From NCBI GenBank assembly GCA_013375475.1, contig JABXKD010000006.1, positions 1 through 64,000 of the forward strand: a stretch of 64,000 nucleotides of DNA. Reading direction: 5' to 3'. The notes below the pieces were generated by a model, which saw only the letters and a list, made by a program, of their open reading frames with translations, was not told where the DNA came from and did no database searches. Of this stretch, positions 1-7,966 are shown in pieces. This stretch comes from Promethearchaeota archaeon (GTDB taxonomy: Archaea; Asgardarchaeota; Lokiarchaeia; Sigyniarchaeales; SOKP01). Made by a program: the position numbers and the translations under genes. How positions within the stretch are numbered: position 1 is the stretch's first letter; each line of letters begins with the position of its first letter.

Positions 1-1
1 C

Positions 2-577
2 TATTTAGATTTACCGATACAATATGGCGCAATACCAAGTCTAGGATACGGTGTTTTAACCGTTATTTTTTCCCCAATATGGACAACTATTGCGAAAAAG
101 ATAGGTGTGAGGAAAACTTACTTAATTAGTTTAACCTTACACAATTTCATATATATAATGTTTTTCTTTGTCTCCAATTATATCGGATTAATCCTCGTAG
201 CATCGCTAGCAGGGATTCCAACCGCAGCAAACTTTGGAGTCATTGCAACTCTCGCAAGAGCAGAAGCTATTGATAATGCCACAGTCAGAACAAAGAAACG
301 TGAGGAAGGATCTTTTTTGGGTATATTCCGTGTTTTTACCGCTTTTACCTATTTCTTTCAGGTCGCTTTGTTTACAATTGTAGGATTATTTACGGGATTT
401 AATCCGAACGTAATTCCTGCTGTTGATCCAGTTGTTAAACAGGGTCTCAATCTTCAGATGTCGCTCGTTCCGTTAGTGTTAAATATAATAGCTACACTAA
501 TCATCTATTTCACTTACACGATAACAAAAGAACAAACTTTAGCTAACAAAACTCGTTTGAAAGAACTTAACCTTTAA
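2..577 (+). CDS. MFS transporter, GPH/MelB-like family, C-terminal part (5' end outside window)
   Basis: The reading frame is open from the left edge to the stop, so this is the C-terminal ~190 residues of a longer membrane protein. About five hydrophobic helices are visible. Between them lies a cytoplasmic loop with RAEAIDN followed by TKKREEGSFLGI, which matches the loop of GPH-type sugar:cation symporters (MFS_2), where an acidic patch precedes a T-G-K-R-R-E-G stretch. The substrate cannot be told from this half. The stop is followed directly by a T11 run. Family call is firm; the specific transport role is unknown because the N-terminal half is missing. Confidence 0.75.
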   Translation, partial: YLDLPIQYGAIPSLGYGVLTVIFSPIWTTIAKKIGVRKTYLISLTLHNFIYIMFFFVSNYIGLILVASLAGIPTAANFGVIATLARAEAIDNATVRTKKREEGSFLGIFRVFTAFTYFFQVALFTIVGLFTGFNPNVIPAVDPVVKQGLNLQMSLVPLVLNIIATLIIYFTYTITKEQTLANKTRLKELNL

Positions 578-581
578 CTAC

Positions 582-592
582 TTTTTTTTTTT
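582..592 (+). terminator. T-tract terminator after the MFS transporter gene
   Basis: An uninterrupted run of eleven T starts a few bases after the transporter stop codon. Archaeal RNA polymerase terminates at such T-tracts without needing a strong hairpin. It separates the transporter from the next gene on the same strand. Confidence 0.5.
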
Positions 593-660
593 AAAAAGTT
601 TTATCTAATATTCATTTTAAGTATAACCATCTTTTTAGACTATTCTGAATTTAAGGTATT

Positions 661-1776
661 ATGAAAACTTTAACTAAGAATGATTATTATAATAAAGTTT
701 TCGGCTCGTGGCTGGGAAGAATTGCTGGTGACTTCGTTGGAGCCCCTTTAGAATTAAGACCTGTTAACACAATTAGACGAAGGTATGGGGAAATAAATAG
801 CTATCCAACTAAAATTGATTTAAACTATGTCAACGACGACGAGATGTACGAAATTATCGCTTTAATAGCTCTAGAAAAATATGGACTAGATTTAACAGCA
901 AAGGATATTGCACTTGAATGGGAGAATCTTTTATTATACGACAAGGCAGTGTTTACGGCAGAAAAAGTAGCTCTGAATAACATAAGGTCAAAAATATTTC
1001 CTCCGGAATCTGGGATATATAACAACCCTTACTTCGATTTTATAGGTGCTCAAATGAGAGCAGATATCTGGGGCCAAATTGCTCCAGGGTGTCCAGATCT
1101 CGTCAAACATTATTGTAAAATGGACGGTTCAATCTCACATGCAGGGGTTGGAATAGAGGGCGAAATTTTTGTTGCTCTCTTAGTCTCACACGCATTCTTT
1201 GAAAAAAAAATTAGGCAAAACATTGACTACTCTTTATCTTTTTTACCTAACGAAAATGAAAGTTTATACACGAAAACGGTAAAAAAAGCTATTTCTCTAT
1301 ATGAGCAGAACCAAGATGACTTCAGAAAAGCAAGAGAAGTTTTAATAAACGAGTATTGGGAAAAGATTAAGGAAGAATTCATCAGCAAAGAACCTAATAG
1401 TGAAACAGAAAGAACTAAAGTTTTAAAAGGAATTGAGTCAAAAGTGCACGTCCTTCCAAATATCGGGATTATTATTTTATCGCTTTTGTATGGAGCTCAA
1501 GACAAATTGGATCCCTTTGGTAGGTCAATCTGTGTAGCCGGTATGATGGGATACGATACCGATTGTAATTGTGGTAATATTGGTGCGATTCTTGGCGCTA
1601 ATTTAGGTGCTGATAATATTCCTGCTAAATGGAAAAAACCTCTCCAAGACACCTTTTCTACATACGTACAAGGACACGAAAAATGGAAGATATCCGAATT
1701 ATCACGCAGAATAGCTAACATAGGTGAGAGAATAATAGAACAAAAAGGACATAATATGGTTAAGATAATTAAATAG
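661..1776 (+). CDS. ADP-ribosylglycohydrolase-family protein
   Basis: A 371-residue protein of the ADP-ribosyl_GH fold (Mg-dependent hydrolases that remove ADP-ribose or act on related N-glycosides). Near the N terminus GSWLGRIAGDFVGAP matches the family opening, NDDE near residue 60 takes the place of the usual T-D-D-T metal motif, and near residue 300 GYDTDCNCGNIGAILGA matches the D-T-D-x-N-x-x-x-x-G-A-x-x-G metal site. All four family landmarks are therefore recognisable. The next gene, an esterase, begins 6 nt after the stop, so the two are probably cotranscribed. The true substrate could be ADP-ribose on protein or another ribosyl compound. Confidence 0.8.
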   Translation: MKTLTKNDYYNKVFGSWLGRIAGDFVGAPLELRPVNTIRRRYGEINSYPTKIDLNYVNDDEMYEIIALIALEKYGLDLTAKDIALEWENLLLYDKAVFTAEKVALNNIRSKIFPPESGIYNNPYFDFIGAQMRADIWGQIAPGCPDLVKHYCKMDGSISHAGVGIEGEIFVALLVSHAFFEKKIRQNIDYSLSFLPNENESLYTKTVKKAISLYEQNQDDFRKAREVLINEYWEKIKEEFISKEPNSETERTKVLKGIESKVHVLPNIGIIILSLLYGAQDKLDPFGRSICVAGMMGYDTDCNCGNIGAILGANLGADNIPAKWKKPLQDTFSTYVQGHEKWKISELSRRIANIGERIIEQKGHNMVKIIK

Positions 1777-1782
1777 AAAAAG

Positions 1783-2685
1783 GTGGAGCGAATTAAAAAT
1801 AAATATTTAACGTTTAAACTTGAATCTGAAATTGTTCCAAGTCCTGTTAAATATGGCGTGATACTCCCAGAGGATTATGACGAATCTAATACAAACTACC
1901 CCCTTTTATTGTTTTTACATGGCGGTGGTGGTGATGAAAAATCAATAGGTTTTATAGAGCCTATAATTAGAACACTTTGGAAAGAAAATAAACTACCGAA
2001 AATGGTTGTTGCTACCCCTAGTTGCACGCGTTCGTTGTATATGAATTATCGAGATGGTTCTGAAAATTGGGAGTCTTTTATAATAGAAGAGTTTCTTCCG
2101 TTTCTCCAAGAGAATTACAAAATAGCAAAAGATTCGACCAAAACCTTCATTAGTGGCGTTTCAGCGGGGGGTTTAGGGGCACTACGCATGGGATTTAAAA
2201 ACGTAGATAAATTTGGAATCATCTTATCATTTGAACCCGCAATCGAACCCGTTTATGAGTGGGAAGAGATAGAAATTAGAGATAAATTTTATCGACCGAA
2301 AGAACTGTTTGAAAAAATATTTGGGAAGCCAGTTGATAAAGAATACTGGAAAGAAAACAACACTGCCTGCATTCTTCGAGAAAATGCAGAAAATATATAT
2401 ATTTCGGGCATTAAAATCTACTTAGAGGTAGGAACGAAAGATTTTCTTGGATTGTATCGAGGAGCGGAGTTTATGCATAGGCTATTATTTGATAACCGTA
2501 TTGATCACGAATTTAGGCTCGTGTATGGTGGAGATCATTTAGGAGTCACGTTAAAGGAACGATTTCACAACGGGCTTTTAGCTCTAAATAGATTTATAAA
2601 TCCTCCCCAAGAAGTACCAGCAGTTGTTGAAGTACGGGAAAAATCTTTAAGGGATAAAGAAGAAGCTCTAAGAAGAGGGGAATAA
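1783..2685 (+). CDS. alpha/beta-hydrolase, esterase type
   Basis: A 300-residue soluble hydrolase starting at GTG, 6 nt after the ADP-ribosylglycohydrolase gene. LFLHGGGGDE near residue 45 gives the oxyanion-loop glycines, GVSAGG near residue 128 is the nucleophile elbow (GxSxG), GTKDF near residue 220 offers the acid and YGGDH near residue 250 the histidine. This is the layout of S-formylglutathione-hydrolase/PHB-depolymerase-like esterases. The last ~30 residues are charged and likely an extension. The substrate is unknown; its place behind a glycohydrolase hints at removal of an ester-linked group in the same pathway, which is inference. Confidence 0.75.
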   Translation: MERIKNKYLTFKLESEIVPSPVKYGVILPEDYDESNTNYPLLLFLHGGGGDEKSIGFIEPIIRTLWKENKLPKMVVATPSCTRSLYMNYRDGSENWESFIIEEFLPFLQENYKIAKDSTKTFISGVSAGGLGALRMGFKNVDKFGIILSFEPAIEPVYEWEEIEIRDKFYRPKELFEKIFGKPVDKEYWKENNTACILRENAENIYISGIKIYLEVGTKDFLGLYRGAEFMHRLLFDNRIDHEFRLVYGGDHLGVTLKERFHNGLLALNRFINPPQEVPAVVEVREKSLRDKEEALRRGE

Positions 2686-2740
2686 TATAAATTGAACCAT
2701 TGAATAATCAATTTAATGAGTTTAATATTGAGGGTTTGCA

Positions 2741-3907
2741 TTGAGTGAAGAAGAAGATTTAAAGCAGAGAATAACATCTATCGTTAAAGATTACGATAGT
2801 CAAGGCATCCATCGTACAGGAACTAAAGTAGATGAACAAAGCGCTCATTGGCTAGCCGACAAGATAAAAAAGATAGGTCTAGAACCTTGTTTAGAAGGGT
2901 TTTCTTTAGATCGTATTGATGTTAGAGAAGCTTCTGTTGAGCTTGGAACACAAAAAATAATGGGATTACCCCTTTTCGATTGTACCTATCCTAAGGAAGA
3001 ACTGATAATAAGTAACTTAGGTAACATTAACGAGGAGAACGTAATTGGGATTACAAGTGTTGATAATGTAACACCCAAAATTCTCGAAGAACAGAGAAAA
3101 AATAACCCAAATATTGGTATAATAGTTGCGACTCAAGGAATGACCCCTGGGCTTTCGCTTATCAATGCCGATAATTTCACAACACCCTTTGGACCCCCAA
3201 CCTTACAAATTTCAAGCGAGAATTGGCCTCTCCTATCCTCAAAAATAGGAATAGAAGTTAGCTTTAACATTAAAATTAGTCGCAATCCTAAAAAAGCTTA
3301 TAACGTTATTACCCGACTAAAAGGAAAAGATTCAGGATTAGCTCCCTTAGTTATAATGACTCCTCGTAGTGGATGGTGGAATTGCGCTTCTGAAAGAGCT
3401 GGAGGAATAGCAATCTTGCTGGAATTGATGCGTGCTTTCTATTACAACAAACCTCCTAGAGATGTGTTATTTTTAGCCAATTCGGGTCATGAACTAGGAC
3501 ATCTTGGACTAGACCATTATCTCAACCAAAATTCAGATTTAATCAAAAAAGCTTCGAGTTGGATACATCTGGGAGCAAATATCTCGGCAGTACCTCAAAT
3601 AGGTAAGAAAAAACCTTCATCTATAAAAATTCTCGTTCAGTCCTCAGATTCTGAAATTGAAAAGTTAACGAACCAATCCCTTGCGAAATATGGGATTATT
3701 CCTTCTGTAAACATTTCACAAGGAAAACGACCTGTTGGCGAGGCAAAAAACATATTTGATGGAGGAGGAAGATATTTCTCAATTCTAGGGATGCAAAATC
3801 CGTTGTTCCACCACCAACACGACCGTTGGCCAGATGCTGTTGATATAAATAACACCACAATAATAACAAAAGCCGTAGTTTTCTTAGGTTTGCAGTTAGC
3901 AAGATAG
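2741..3907 (+). CDS. M28-like (aminopeptidase/PA-domain) protein with altered metal ligands
   Basis: A 388-residue protein with the layout of M28 zinc peptidases: an N-terminal helical piece, a PA-like middle domain and a C-terminal peptidase fold. KAYNVITRLKG near residue 188 is the usual strand before the catalytic core, and LANSGHELGHLG near residue 250 corresponds to the E-E-x-G-L segment. However the H-x-D ligand motif is replaced by RSGWWNCASERAGG, and the E-E pair reads H-E. Activity on peptides is therefore uncertain. Start is TTG at 2741 with AGGG upstream. It follows the esterase by about 55 nt on the same strand. Confidence 0.6.
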   Translation: MSEEEDLKQRITSIVKDYDSQGIHRTGTKVDEQSAHWLADKIKKIGLEPCLEGFSLDRIDVREASVELGTQKIMGLPLFDCTYPKEELIISNLGNINEENVIGITSVDNVTPKILEEQRKNNPNIGIIVATQGMTPGLSLINADNFTTPFGPPTLQISSENWPLLSSKIGIEVSFNIKISRNPKKAYNVITRLKGKDSGLAPLVIMTPRSGWWNCASERAGGIAILLELMRAFYYNKPPRDVLFLANSGHELGHLGLDHYLNQNSDLIKKASSWIHLGANISAVPQIGKKKPSSIKILVQSSDSEIEKLTNQSLAKYGIIPSVNISQGKRPVGEAKNIFDGGGRYFSILGMQNPLFHHQHDRWPDAVDINNTTIITKAVVFLGLQLAR

Positions 3908-3938
3908 AAATCTTAAATACTTAGAAGTTAGCATCAAT

Positions 3939-4385
3939 CTATTCCTTATTCAAAAACTCTTGAACGAATTCGAGAGCTCTTTTGTTATCATCCCACGAGA
4001 GAAGATTCATAGCCTCTTCGTAGGAACACCATTTCCACTCGTCGTGTTCAATAGGATCTATTGTAGGTGGACCTGCCTTATGTATCTTAGCAATAAAAAT
4101 ATATTCTGGAATTTCTTTTGTGCCTTCAGGGTAAATGGCTATCCATCTATTTTCCATTGGAATTATGTAAGTTATTTCTGTTTGAATTAGAGTTATGGAA
4201 TGAAAACCTGTTTCCTCAAATAATTCTCGTCTCGCACCTTCAATGATAGTCTCACCATTCTTGGGTGCTCCAGTTACTCCTTGCCAAAAACCCCCTCGGC
4301 TTTTTATTCTTTTAAGCATCAGAAATTCCCATTCTCTCTCAGTTCTTCTTACAGGATAGACCAATACTTGAATAGGAATTCTCAT
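3939..4385 (-). CDS. Nudix hydrolase
   Basis: A 148-residue protein with a complete Nudix box (G-x5-E-x7-R-E-x-x-E-E-x-G): it begins at GAPKNGE and ends RRELFEETGF, around residues 38-60. The start PIQVLVYPVRRTEREWEFLML and the GGFWQGVTGAP loop resemble dihydroneopterin-triphosphate/dATP pyrophosphatases (NudB-like). It would hydrolyse a nucleoside diphosphate-X compound. Its ATG overlaps the stop of the upstream EamA transporter gene by 4 nt (ATGA), so the two are translationally coupled. Fold assignment is secure, substrate is not. Confidence 0.85.
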   Translation of the reverse strand: MRIPIQVLVYPVRRTEREWEFLMLKRIKSRGGFWQGVTGAPKNGETIIEGARRELFEETGFHSITLIQTEITYIIPMENRWIAIYPEGTKEIPEYIFIAKIHKAGPPTIDPIEHDEWKWCSYEEAMNLLSWDDNKRALEFVQEFLNKE

Positions 4386-5383
4386 TTAATATCATCATCT
4401 CTAGTTTTGATTTTCGTTTTCTTAAGGTTTACGAGAATTATTCCTAGTATGACCAGCAATAAGGCGAACGGATAGATGAACACATCGAATAGCTCTTGCA
4501 AGAACAAAGCAGAGAACAACACTCCAAATAATGGAACAAGTGCTTGGAAAATTGCTGCTCTACTAGCATTTAAACGTTTAACTCCTTCTAAATAGAATGT
4601 ATATGCACCGATCGTAGATATAAACGCAAGATATGAAATACCTATCCATACGCGAGGGGGTATAGTTAAAAATGTTGCAGGAATTAAGAACTCTGGACTA
4701 ATAATTAAAGCAATAGGAGTAGTTATTAAAAAACCAAATAAAGAAACATAGGTCATAATCCAAATGGAGCTAGGTTGATAGGATTTATTGTTTTCGAGAG
4801 TTTTATTTAAGAAAAAGCGAGTTATAACTGTATAAGTGGCGTAACCAAATGCCGCTAATAGTATCATAATATCTCCAAAAATCCGATTAGCCACGTTTAC
4901 ATTGGGAGAAAAACCTACAACAATAACGACTGCTAGGAATGCTAGTAATGAGCCAACCATCTTTTTCCATGCAAACCCTTCAGTTTTCAAGAAAGTACTT
5001 GAAAGAATAACTACCCAAACTGCGTTAGTTGCAACCATTATGCTCGCGTCACTCGCGCTGGTAAATATCTCTCCAATTAAATAACCCGCTTGATAAATTG
5101 TCACCGATAATAATCCCATTAAAGTTAATATCTTCCAATATTTTTTAGCAAACTGCCAATTTAAAGTCCCTTCTTTAAACTTAAGGATCAAAAAAAAGCA
5201 AATGACTGCTAGAAAATACCGGATTACTGCAATCATGAATGGAGGGATTGTAGCTCCTCCAACTTCCTCTGAAACTAACCATCGTCCTAATGGCCACGTA
5301 CCACCCCAAATAACCATGGTTAAAATTAGTAATATATAAGCCACGAGTTCTTGTTTGCGATCCGAATTTTTTTCTGGTTTCAT
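4382..5383 (-). CDS. EamA/DMT-family transporter
   Basis: A 333-residue integral membrane protein with ten predicted helices arranged as two five-helix repeats, as in drug/metabolite transporters. Signature pieces are MVIWGGTWPLGRWL in helix 1, the second-repeat segment FGYATYTVITRFF near residue 180 and the terminal RLNASRAAIFQALVPLFGVLFSALFLQE stretch (given in parts: RLNASRAA, then LVPLFGVLFSALF). Such proteins move amino acids, nucleosides or other small metabolites. It is coupled to the downstream Nudix gene by an ATGA overlap, and its own ATG overlaps the stop of a possible 60-codon upstream frame. Confidence 0.85.
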   Translation of the reverse strand: MKPEKNSDRKQELVAYILLILTMVIWGGTWPLGRWLVSEEVGGATIPPFMIAVIRYFLAVICFFLILKFKEGTLNWQFAKKYWKILTLMGLLSVTIYQAGYLIGEIFTSASDASIMVATNAVWVVILSSTFLKTEGFAWKKMVGSLLAFLAVVIVVGFSPNVNVANRIFGDIMILLAAFGYATYTVITRFFLNKTLENNKSYQPSSIWIMTYVSLFGFLITTPIALIISPEFLIPATFLTIPPRVWIGISYLAFISTIGAYTFYLEGVKRLNASRAAIFQALVPLFGVLFSALFLQELFDVFIYPFALLLVILGIILVNLKKTKIKTRDDDIK

Positions 5384-5562
5384 AGTAGAAAAATTAAATT
5401 AATGAATAAGACCTTATCAGCAAAGTTCTTTAGGAGAATAATAAGAGTAAGAATAAAAAAATTATTATTGTCAGTTCGATACTTTTTCCTTAAATTATTT
5501 ACACAATTCTTCTGTATTTCATTTTCCATAAAATGAGTATAAATGATTGAGTTATAACGCAT
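5380..5562 (-). CDS. possible 60-residue leader protein overlapping the EamA start
   Basis: A short frame of 60 codons whose TGA overlaps the ATG of the EamA gene in the ATGA arrangement seen between EamA and Nudix. The second half is hydrophobic (NFFILTLIILL and VLFINLIFLL), so it could be a single-pass membrane peptide. A TATA-like stretch on the minus strand around 5615-5625, directly beside repeat copy 1, lies about 55-60 nt upstream of its ATG. Composition is AT-driven and no family was recognised, so it may be only leader sequence. Confidence 0.25.
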   Translation of the reverse strand: MRYNSIIYTHFMENEIQKNCVNNLRKKYRTDNNNFFILTLIILLKNFADKVLFINLIFLL

Positions 5563-5634
5563 CCTAATGTTAATATCGAAAAGTCATTAATATAATATAC
5601 TAATTTGTTAAAACCATAATATAAATAAAAAGAG

Positions 5635-5674
5635 TTTGCAGATTAACAAAAGAATGACAGGGAGAAAATAAAAA
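5635..5674. repeat. intergenic repeat, copy 1 (40 bp)
   Basis: Forty bases beginning TTTGCAGATTAAC and ending in an A-rich GGAGAAAATAAAAA stretch. The same forty bases occur without change at 6331-6370. The first twelve (TTTGCAGATTAA) also occur at 6722 and, with one change, at 6750. In minus-strand orientation the motif sits just upstream of a TATA-like stretch, so it may be a promoter-proximal element. The 312-nt space 5384-5695 holds this repeat and the possible 60-codon frame and nothing else that I can see. Confidence 0.8.
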
Positions 5675-5695
5675 TAATAAAAAAACTAATTAGAT

Positions 5696-6268
5696 TTAAT
5701 ATTGGTTTTTCTTGTTCTCAAAAACATATAAAACCAGAAAGGTTGTGAATCCTGCTACACCAATCGATATAAGTAATATTGTTGCGAGTGTTATTGTTGG
5801 TGGGATTAATGTTGCTCTGGTAATGGTTATCTCGTAAGAAATTGCGATATTTATTGGGTTATAGTTTTCAAATACAAAATAGTAATATCCTATCTCGTAC
5901 ACTGCTCCAAATCCTCTACCACAAGCAATAGTACTATAACTAGAAGAAACACAAACAAACGATTCAGATGAAGACCAAAGATAATAGTTATCCTCGTCTA
6001 ATAAGAATAAATTTGCTCCATTGAACATATCAAGAGTGTTGAACTCAAGAAAGAAAGACATATGATCTTCGAAAGGTTTCAGCTCAACAGTGATAATTTC
6101 TAAGCCATTTGGATATAAATCAACATAGGTTTTTGCCATAATTTCTTGTTTGTAGTTGTATTGAGGTACATTTATTTCTCTCCATAACGACATTAAACCA
6201 AAACCAATAACTACTGCAAAAACAATAAATAAAGCTAAATATACTTGTTTTTTTCTCATTTTTTTCAC
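5696..6268 (-). CDS. membrane-anchored protein with external domain, unknown function
   Basis: A 190-residue protein with an N-terminal membrane segment (YLALFIVFAVVIGFGLMSLW) after a KKMRKK basic start, about 115 residues that look extracellular (aromatic- and Asn-rich, with two cysteines near residues 105 and 115), and a C-terminal membrane segment near residues 155-178 followed by KKNQY. I do not recognise a family. The promoter seems to lie at 6313-6325 (TTTTTTTATATA on the minus strand), directly beside repeat copy 2. It is one of several small membrane proteins in this region. Confidence 0.6.
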   Translation of the reverse strand: MKKMRKKQVYLALFIVFAVVIGFGLMSLWREINVPQYNYKQEIMAKTYVDLYPNGLEIITVELKPFEDHMSFFLEFNTLDMFNGANLFLLDEDNYYLWSSSESFVCVSSSYSTIACGRGFGAVYEIGYYYFVFENYNPINIAISYEITITRATLIPPTITLATILLISIGVAGFTTFLVLYVFENKKNQY

Positions 6269-6330
6269 TTTTTTGTATTTTAAAATTCCTTACTGAGAAA
6301 TCATCCTTCTCACATATATAAAAAAAATGA

Positions 6331-6370
6331 TTTGCAGATTAACAAAAGAATGACAGGGAGAAAATAAAAA
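6331..6370. repeat. intergenic repeat, copy 2 (40 bp)
   Basis: Identical over forty bases to 5635-5674. It lies between two minus-strand membrane protein genes. On the minus strand it stands directly upstream of the TATA stretch at 6313-6325 that would serve the gene ending at 5696. Upstream bases (AAAAAAATGA before TTTGCAG) are shared with copy 3 rather than with copy 1. Confidence 0.85.
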
Positions 6371-6384
6371 AAATAAAAAAAAGA

Positions 6385-6648
6385 TTAGATTTTTACTACG
6401 CCTTTTGATGCTTCGAATTCAATTCTCTTCTTTTTAAAAGCCTCTAAATCAGACAGATAATCTTTGTAAACATAAAAAAAGATTACTACTGTGAGGAGTG
6501 TCATTAGTGTTGAGGAATGGAAATCAGAAAAATAGATTTTTGGTGTGAAAAAGGATGCAATTATCCCTGCTGTATAAGATATAAAGATAAGGATACATCC
6601 AAAAATCATGATTTGTTCACCTCTTATTTTAATCTTTAAATCCTTCAT
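6385..6648 (-). CDS. small membrane protein, two helices, unknown function
   Basis: An 87-residue protein with two predicted membrane helices (MIFGCILIFISYTAGIIASFF and LMTLLTVVIFFYVYKDY) and a charged tail KAFKKKRIEFEASKG. No family recognised. Start: ATG at 6648 gives a short basic N terminus (KDLKIKIRGEQ). A minus-strand TATA-like stretch near 6706-6718 beside repeat copy 3 would give a leader of about 35 nt. It shares its promoter layout with the neighbouring gene at 5696-6268, so the two may be regulated together. Confidence 0.5.
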   Translation of the reverse strand: MKDLKIKIRGEQIMIFGCILIFISYTAGIIASFFTPKIYFSDFHSSTLMTLLTVVIFFYVYKDYLSDLEAFKKKRIEFEASKGVVKI

Positions 6649-6711
6649 CTTACTTTTACACTATTATTAATTTAAATTACTTTACTTAGTAATTCTCTAT
6701 TTTCCCATATA

Positions 6712-6761
6712 AAAAAAATGATTTGCAGATTAACAAATCTGGAAAGATATTTGCAGGTTAA
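6712..6761. repeat. intergenic repeat, copy 3 plus a half copy
   Basis: AAAAAAATGATTTGCAGATT and the following AACAAA match copy 2 (6322 onward) before the sequences diverge. Twenty-eight bases later a second core, TTTGCAGGTTAA, occurs at 6750-6761. The pair lies between a minus-strand promoter serving 6385-6648 and a plus-strand TATA box at 6770, so it could be a shared operator. Confidence 0.65.
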
Positions 6762-6769
6762 ATAAATGA

Positions 6770-6778
6770 TTTATATAG
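6770..6778 (+). promoter_or_regulatory. TATA box upstream of the candidate small RNA
   Basis: TTTATATAG preceded by AAATAAATGA. Its spacing of about 25-30 nt to the 5' arm of the long stem at 6800 is the distance expected between an archaeal TATA box and the transcription start. Confidence 0.5.
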
Positions 6779-6798
6779 AAAAAAAATTAATACTACAG

Positions 6799-6899
6799 TA
6801 GAGAATGATCAGATTATACCTTCGCTATAAAAATAGTTCTCTTTAGAGAGAAGAAAATAGTTTGAGCCATAAATCTGGTTCATTCTCTTTTTTTTTTTT
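6799..6899 (+). ncRNA. candidate structured small RNA (~95 nt)
   Basis: AGAGAATGA (6800-6808) pairs perfectly with TCATTCTCT (6880-6888), and after a small internal loop CAGATT (6810-6815) pairs with AATCTG (6872-6877), so the two ends of the element close a 15-bp stem. Inside it a separate hairpin TTCTCT/AGAGAA (6837-6842 with 6847-6852, loop TTAG) is visible. The closing stem is followed at once by a T-run to 6899, a normal archaeal terminator, and a TATA box stands about 25 nt upstream. No known RNA family is recognised. It could instead be a structured leader of the small gene at 6920. Confidence 0.5.
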
Positions 6900-6919
6900 A
6901 ATATTACAAGATTTTAATC

Positions 6920-7102
6920 ATGTCTAGAACTCGAACTTATTTAAGAAGAGAATGTACTAAATGCGTAATTTGTGGTTATGATCCTGATAAAAAAGCTAAA
7001 AAAAAGGCAAAAGAAAAGAGTATTTTAACTTTTGATGTTATTCCTTTTGTAGATGTTATTTTGGATCATTACGAGTATATGCCTTTATATTTCCCGTTTT
7101 AA
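6920..7102 (+). CDS. 60-residue protein with a CxxC motif, unknown
   Basis: A short protein with a basic N terminus (SRTRTYLRRE), a cysteine group C-T-K-C-V-I-C-G, a lysine-rich stretch and a hydrophobic, aromatic end. The three cysteines within seven residues might bind a metal, though a second pair is missing, so dimerisation would be needed for a four-ligand site. It starts 20 nt after the T-run of the candidate small RNA. It may be an independent gene or one controlled by read-through of that element. No family recognised. Confidence 0.4.
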   Translation: MSRTRTYLRRECTKCVICGYDPDKKAKKKAKEKSILTFDVIPFVDVILDHYEYMPLYFPF

Positions 7103-7123
7103 AATAAAAAAAAAAAATTAAAT

Positions 7124-7768
7124 TTAATATTGCATCAGCATTAGGAGAAATCCAACAAAAATTACTGTTCCTGCAACACCTAAATAGAAAGGTGATATCC
7201 AAGTAAATATGACAAAAGCTGCACTTAAAACAAGCCACCAAGAGAACGGAATCTTTATATCGATTTTGTCCCACCAAGTCAAGATTAGTAGTAAAGCAAA
7301 AATTATACCGAAAATACCATTAACAGTTAAAATACTAACGGGGGTTAAAATCATAATAGATTCATAAATTGCAAGGCCTGCACCTAATAATATTGTAATT
7401 TTTGAGCCTGAAAATGTTTTCTTTTCGCTCAAAAACTCTAATAGGGACGCTATTAAAACTAAAGTAGCACCAACATAGGAACCTATAGCTAGCATAAACC
7501 CATATCTTAACAACAGTGTCATAAGCAATAGCACTAAGCCAAGTATTAGTAAAATCCACCAACGATAAGGTATTTTTACTTTCTTTAAATCTATTATTTG
7601 AATAGAAAGGAAAATAACGATCGCAATTATTATATCTACAACGCCATGCAGAATTACATGATCTATTAAGGAGTAAAAGTATGAGATTGCTTCCCCAATA
7701 AGAATCAATATAGCTATGAATGCAATAAATTTAGGAGCTGATACATCAAATCTACTAGTTTCATTCAT
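7124..7768 (-). CDS. multi-pass membrane protein, unknown function
   Basis: A 214-residue, almost entirely hydrophobic protein with about eight predicted helices in pairs, separated by very short loops such as DLKKVKIPYRWW and DKIDIKIPFSWW. These two loops resemble each other, which suggests an internal duplication of a four-helix unit. No catalytic motif visible. It is transcribed alone, with convergent genes on its 3' side. Confidence 0.6.
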   Translation of the reverse strand: MNETSRFDVSAPKFIAFIAILILIGEAISYFYSLIDHVILHGVVDIIIAIVIFLSIQIIDLKKVKIPYRWWILLILGLVLLLMTLLLRYGFMLAIGSYVGATLVLIASLLEFLSEKKTFSGSKITILLGAGLAIYESIMILTPVSILTVNGIFGIIFALLLILTWWDKIDIKIPFSWWLVLSAAFVIFTWISPFYLGVAGTVIFVGFLLMLMQY

Positions 7769-7910
7769 TTTATATACCTCTTAATTTTATTAATTTTGTT
7801 TTAGATTAGAGTAAAAAAATTAGTATAGAACAAAATAAATACCTTAAGTAGTAAAATTATAGATAACTCATTTAAATTTTTCCATTATTGACATTATTGG
7901 CAAAAAATTA

Positions 7911-7934
7911 ATCGTGAAAGTGTGCTTTCACGAT
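7911..7934 (-). terminator. perfect hairpin terminator downstream of 7967-8356
   Basis: ATCGTGAAAG and CTTTCACGAT form a perfect 10-bp stem around a 4-base loop. On the minus strand the stem is followed within three bases by a run of six T. The element lies about 33 nt after the stop codon of the minus-strand membrane protein gene, where an intrinsic terminator is expected. Confidence 0.65.
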
Positions 7935-7966
7935 CTTCTTAGAACAATAATTTCATTTTCACTTGA

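Noticed and set aside
6799-6899. Box C/D or H/ACA guide RNA
   Set aside because: No R-T-G-A-T-G-A/C-T-G-A pair and no A-C-A three bases from the end.
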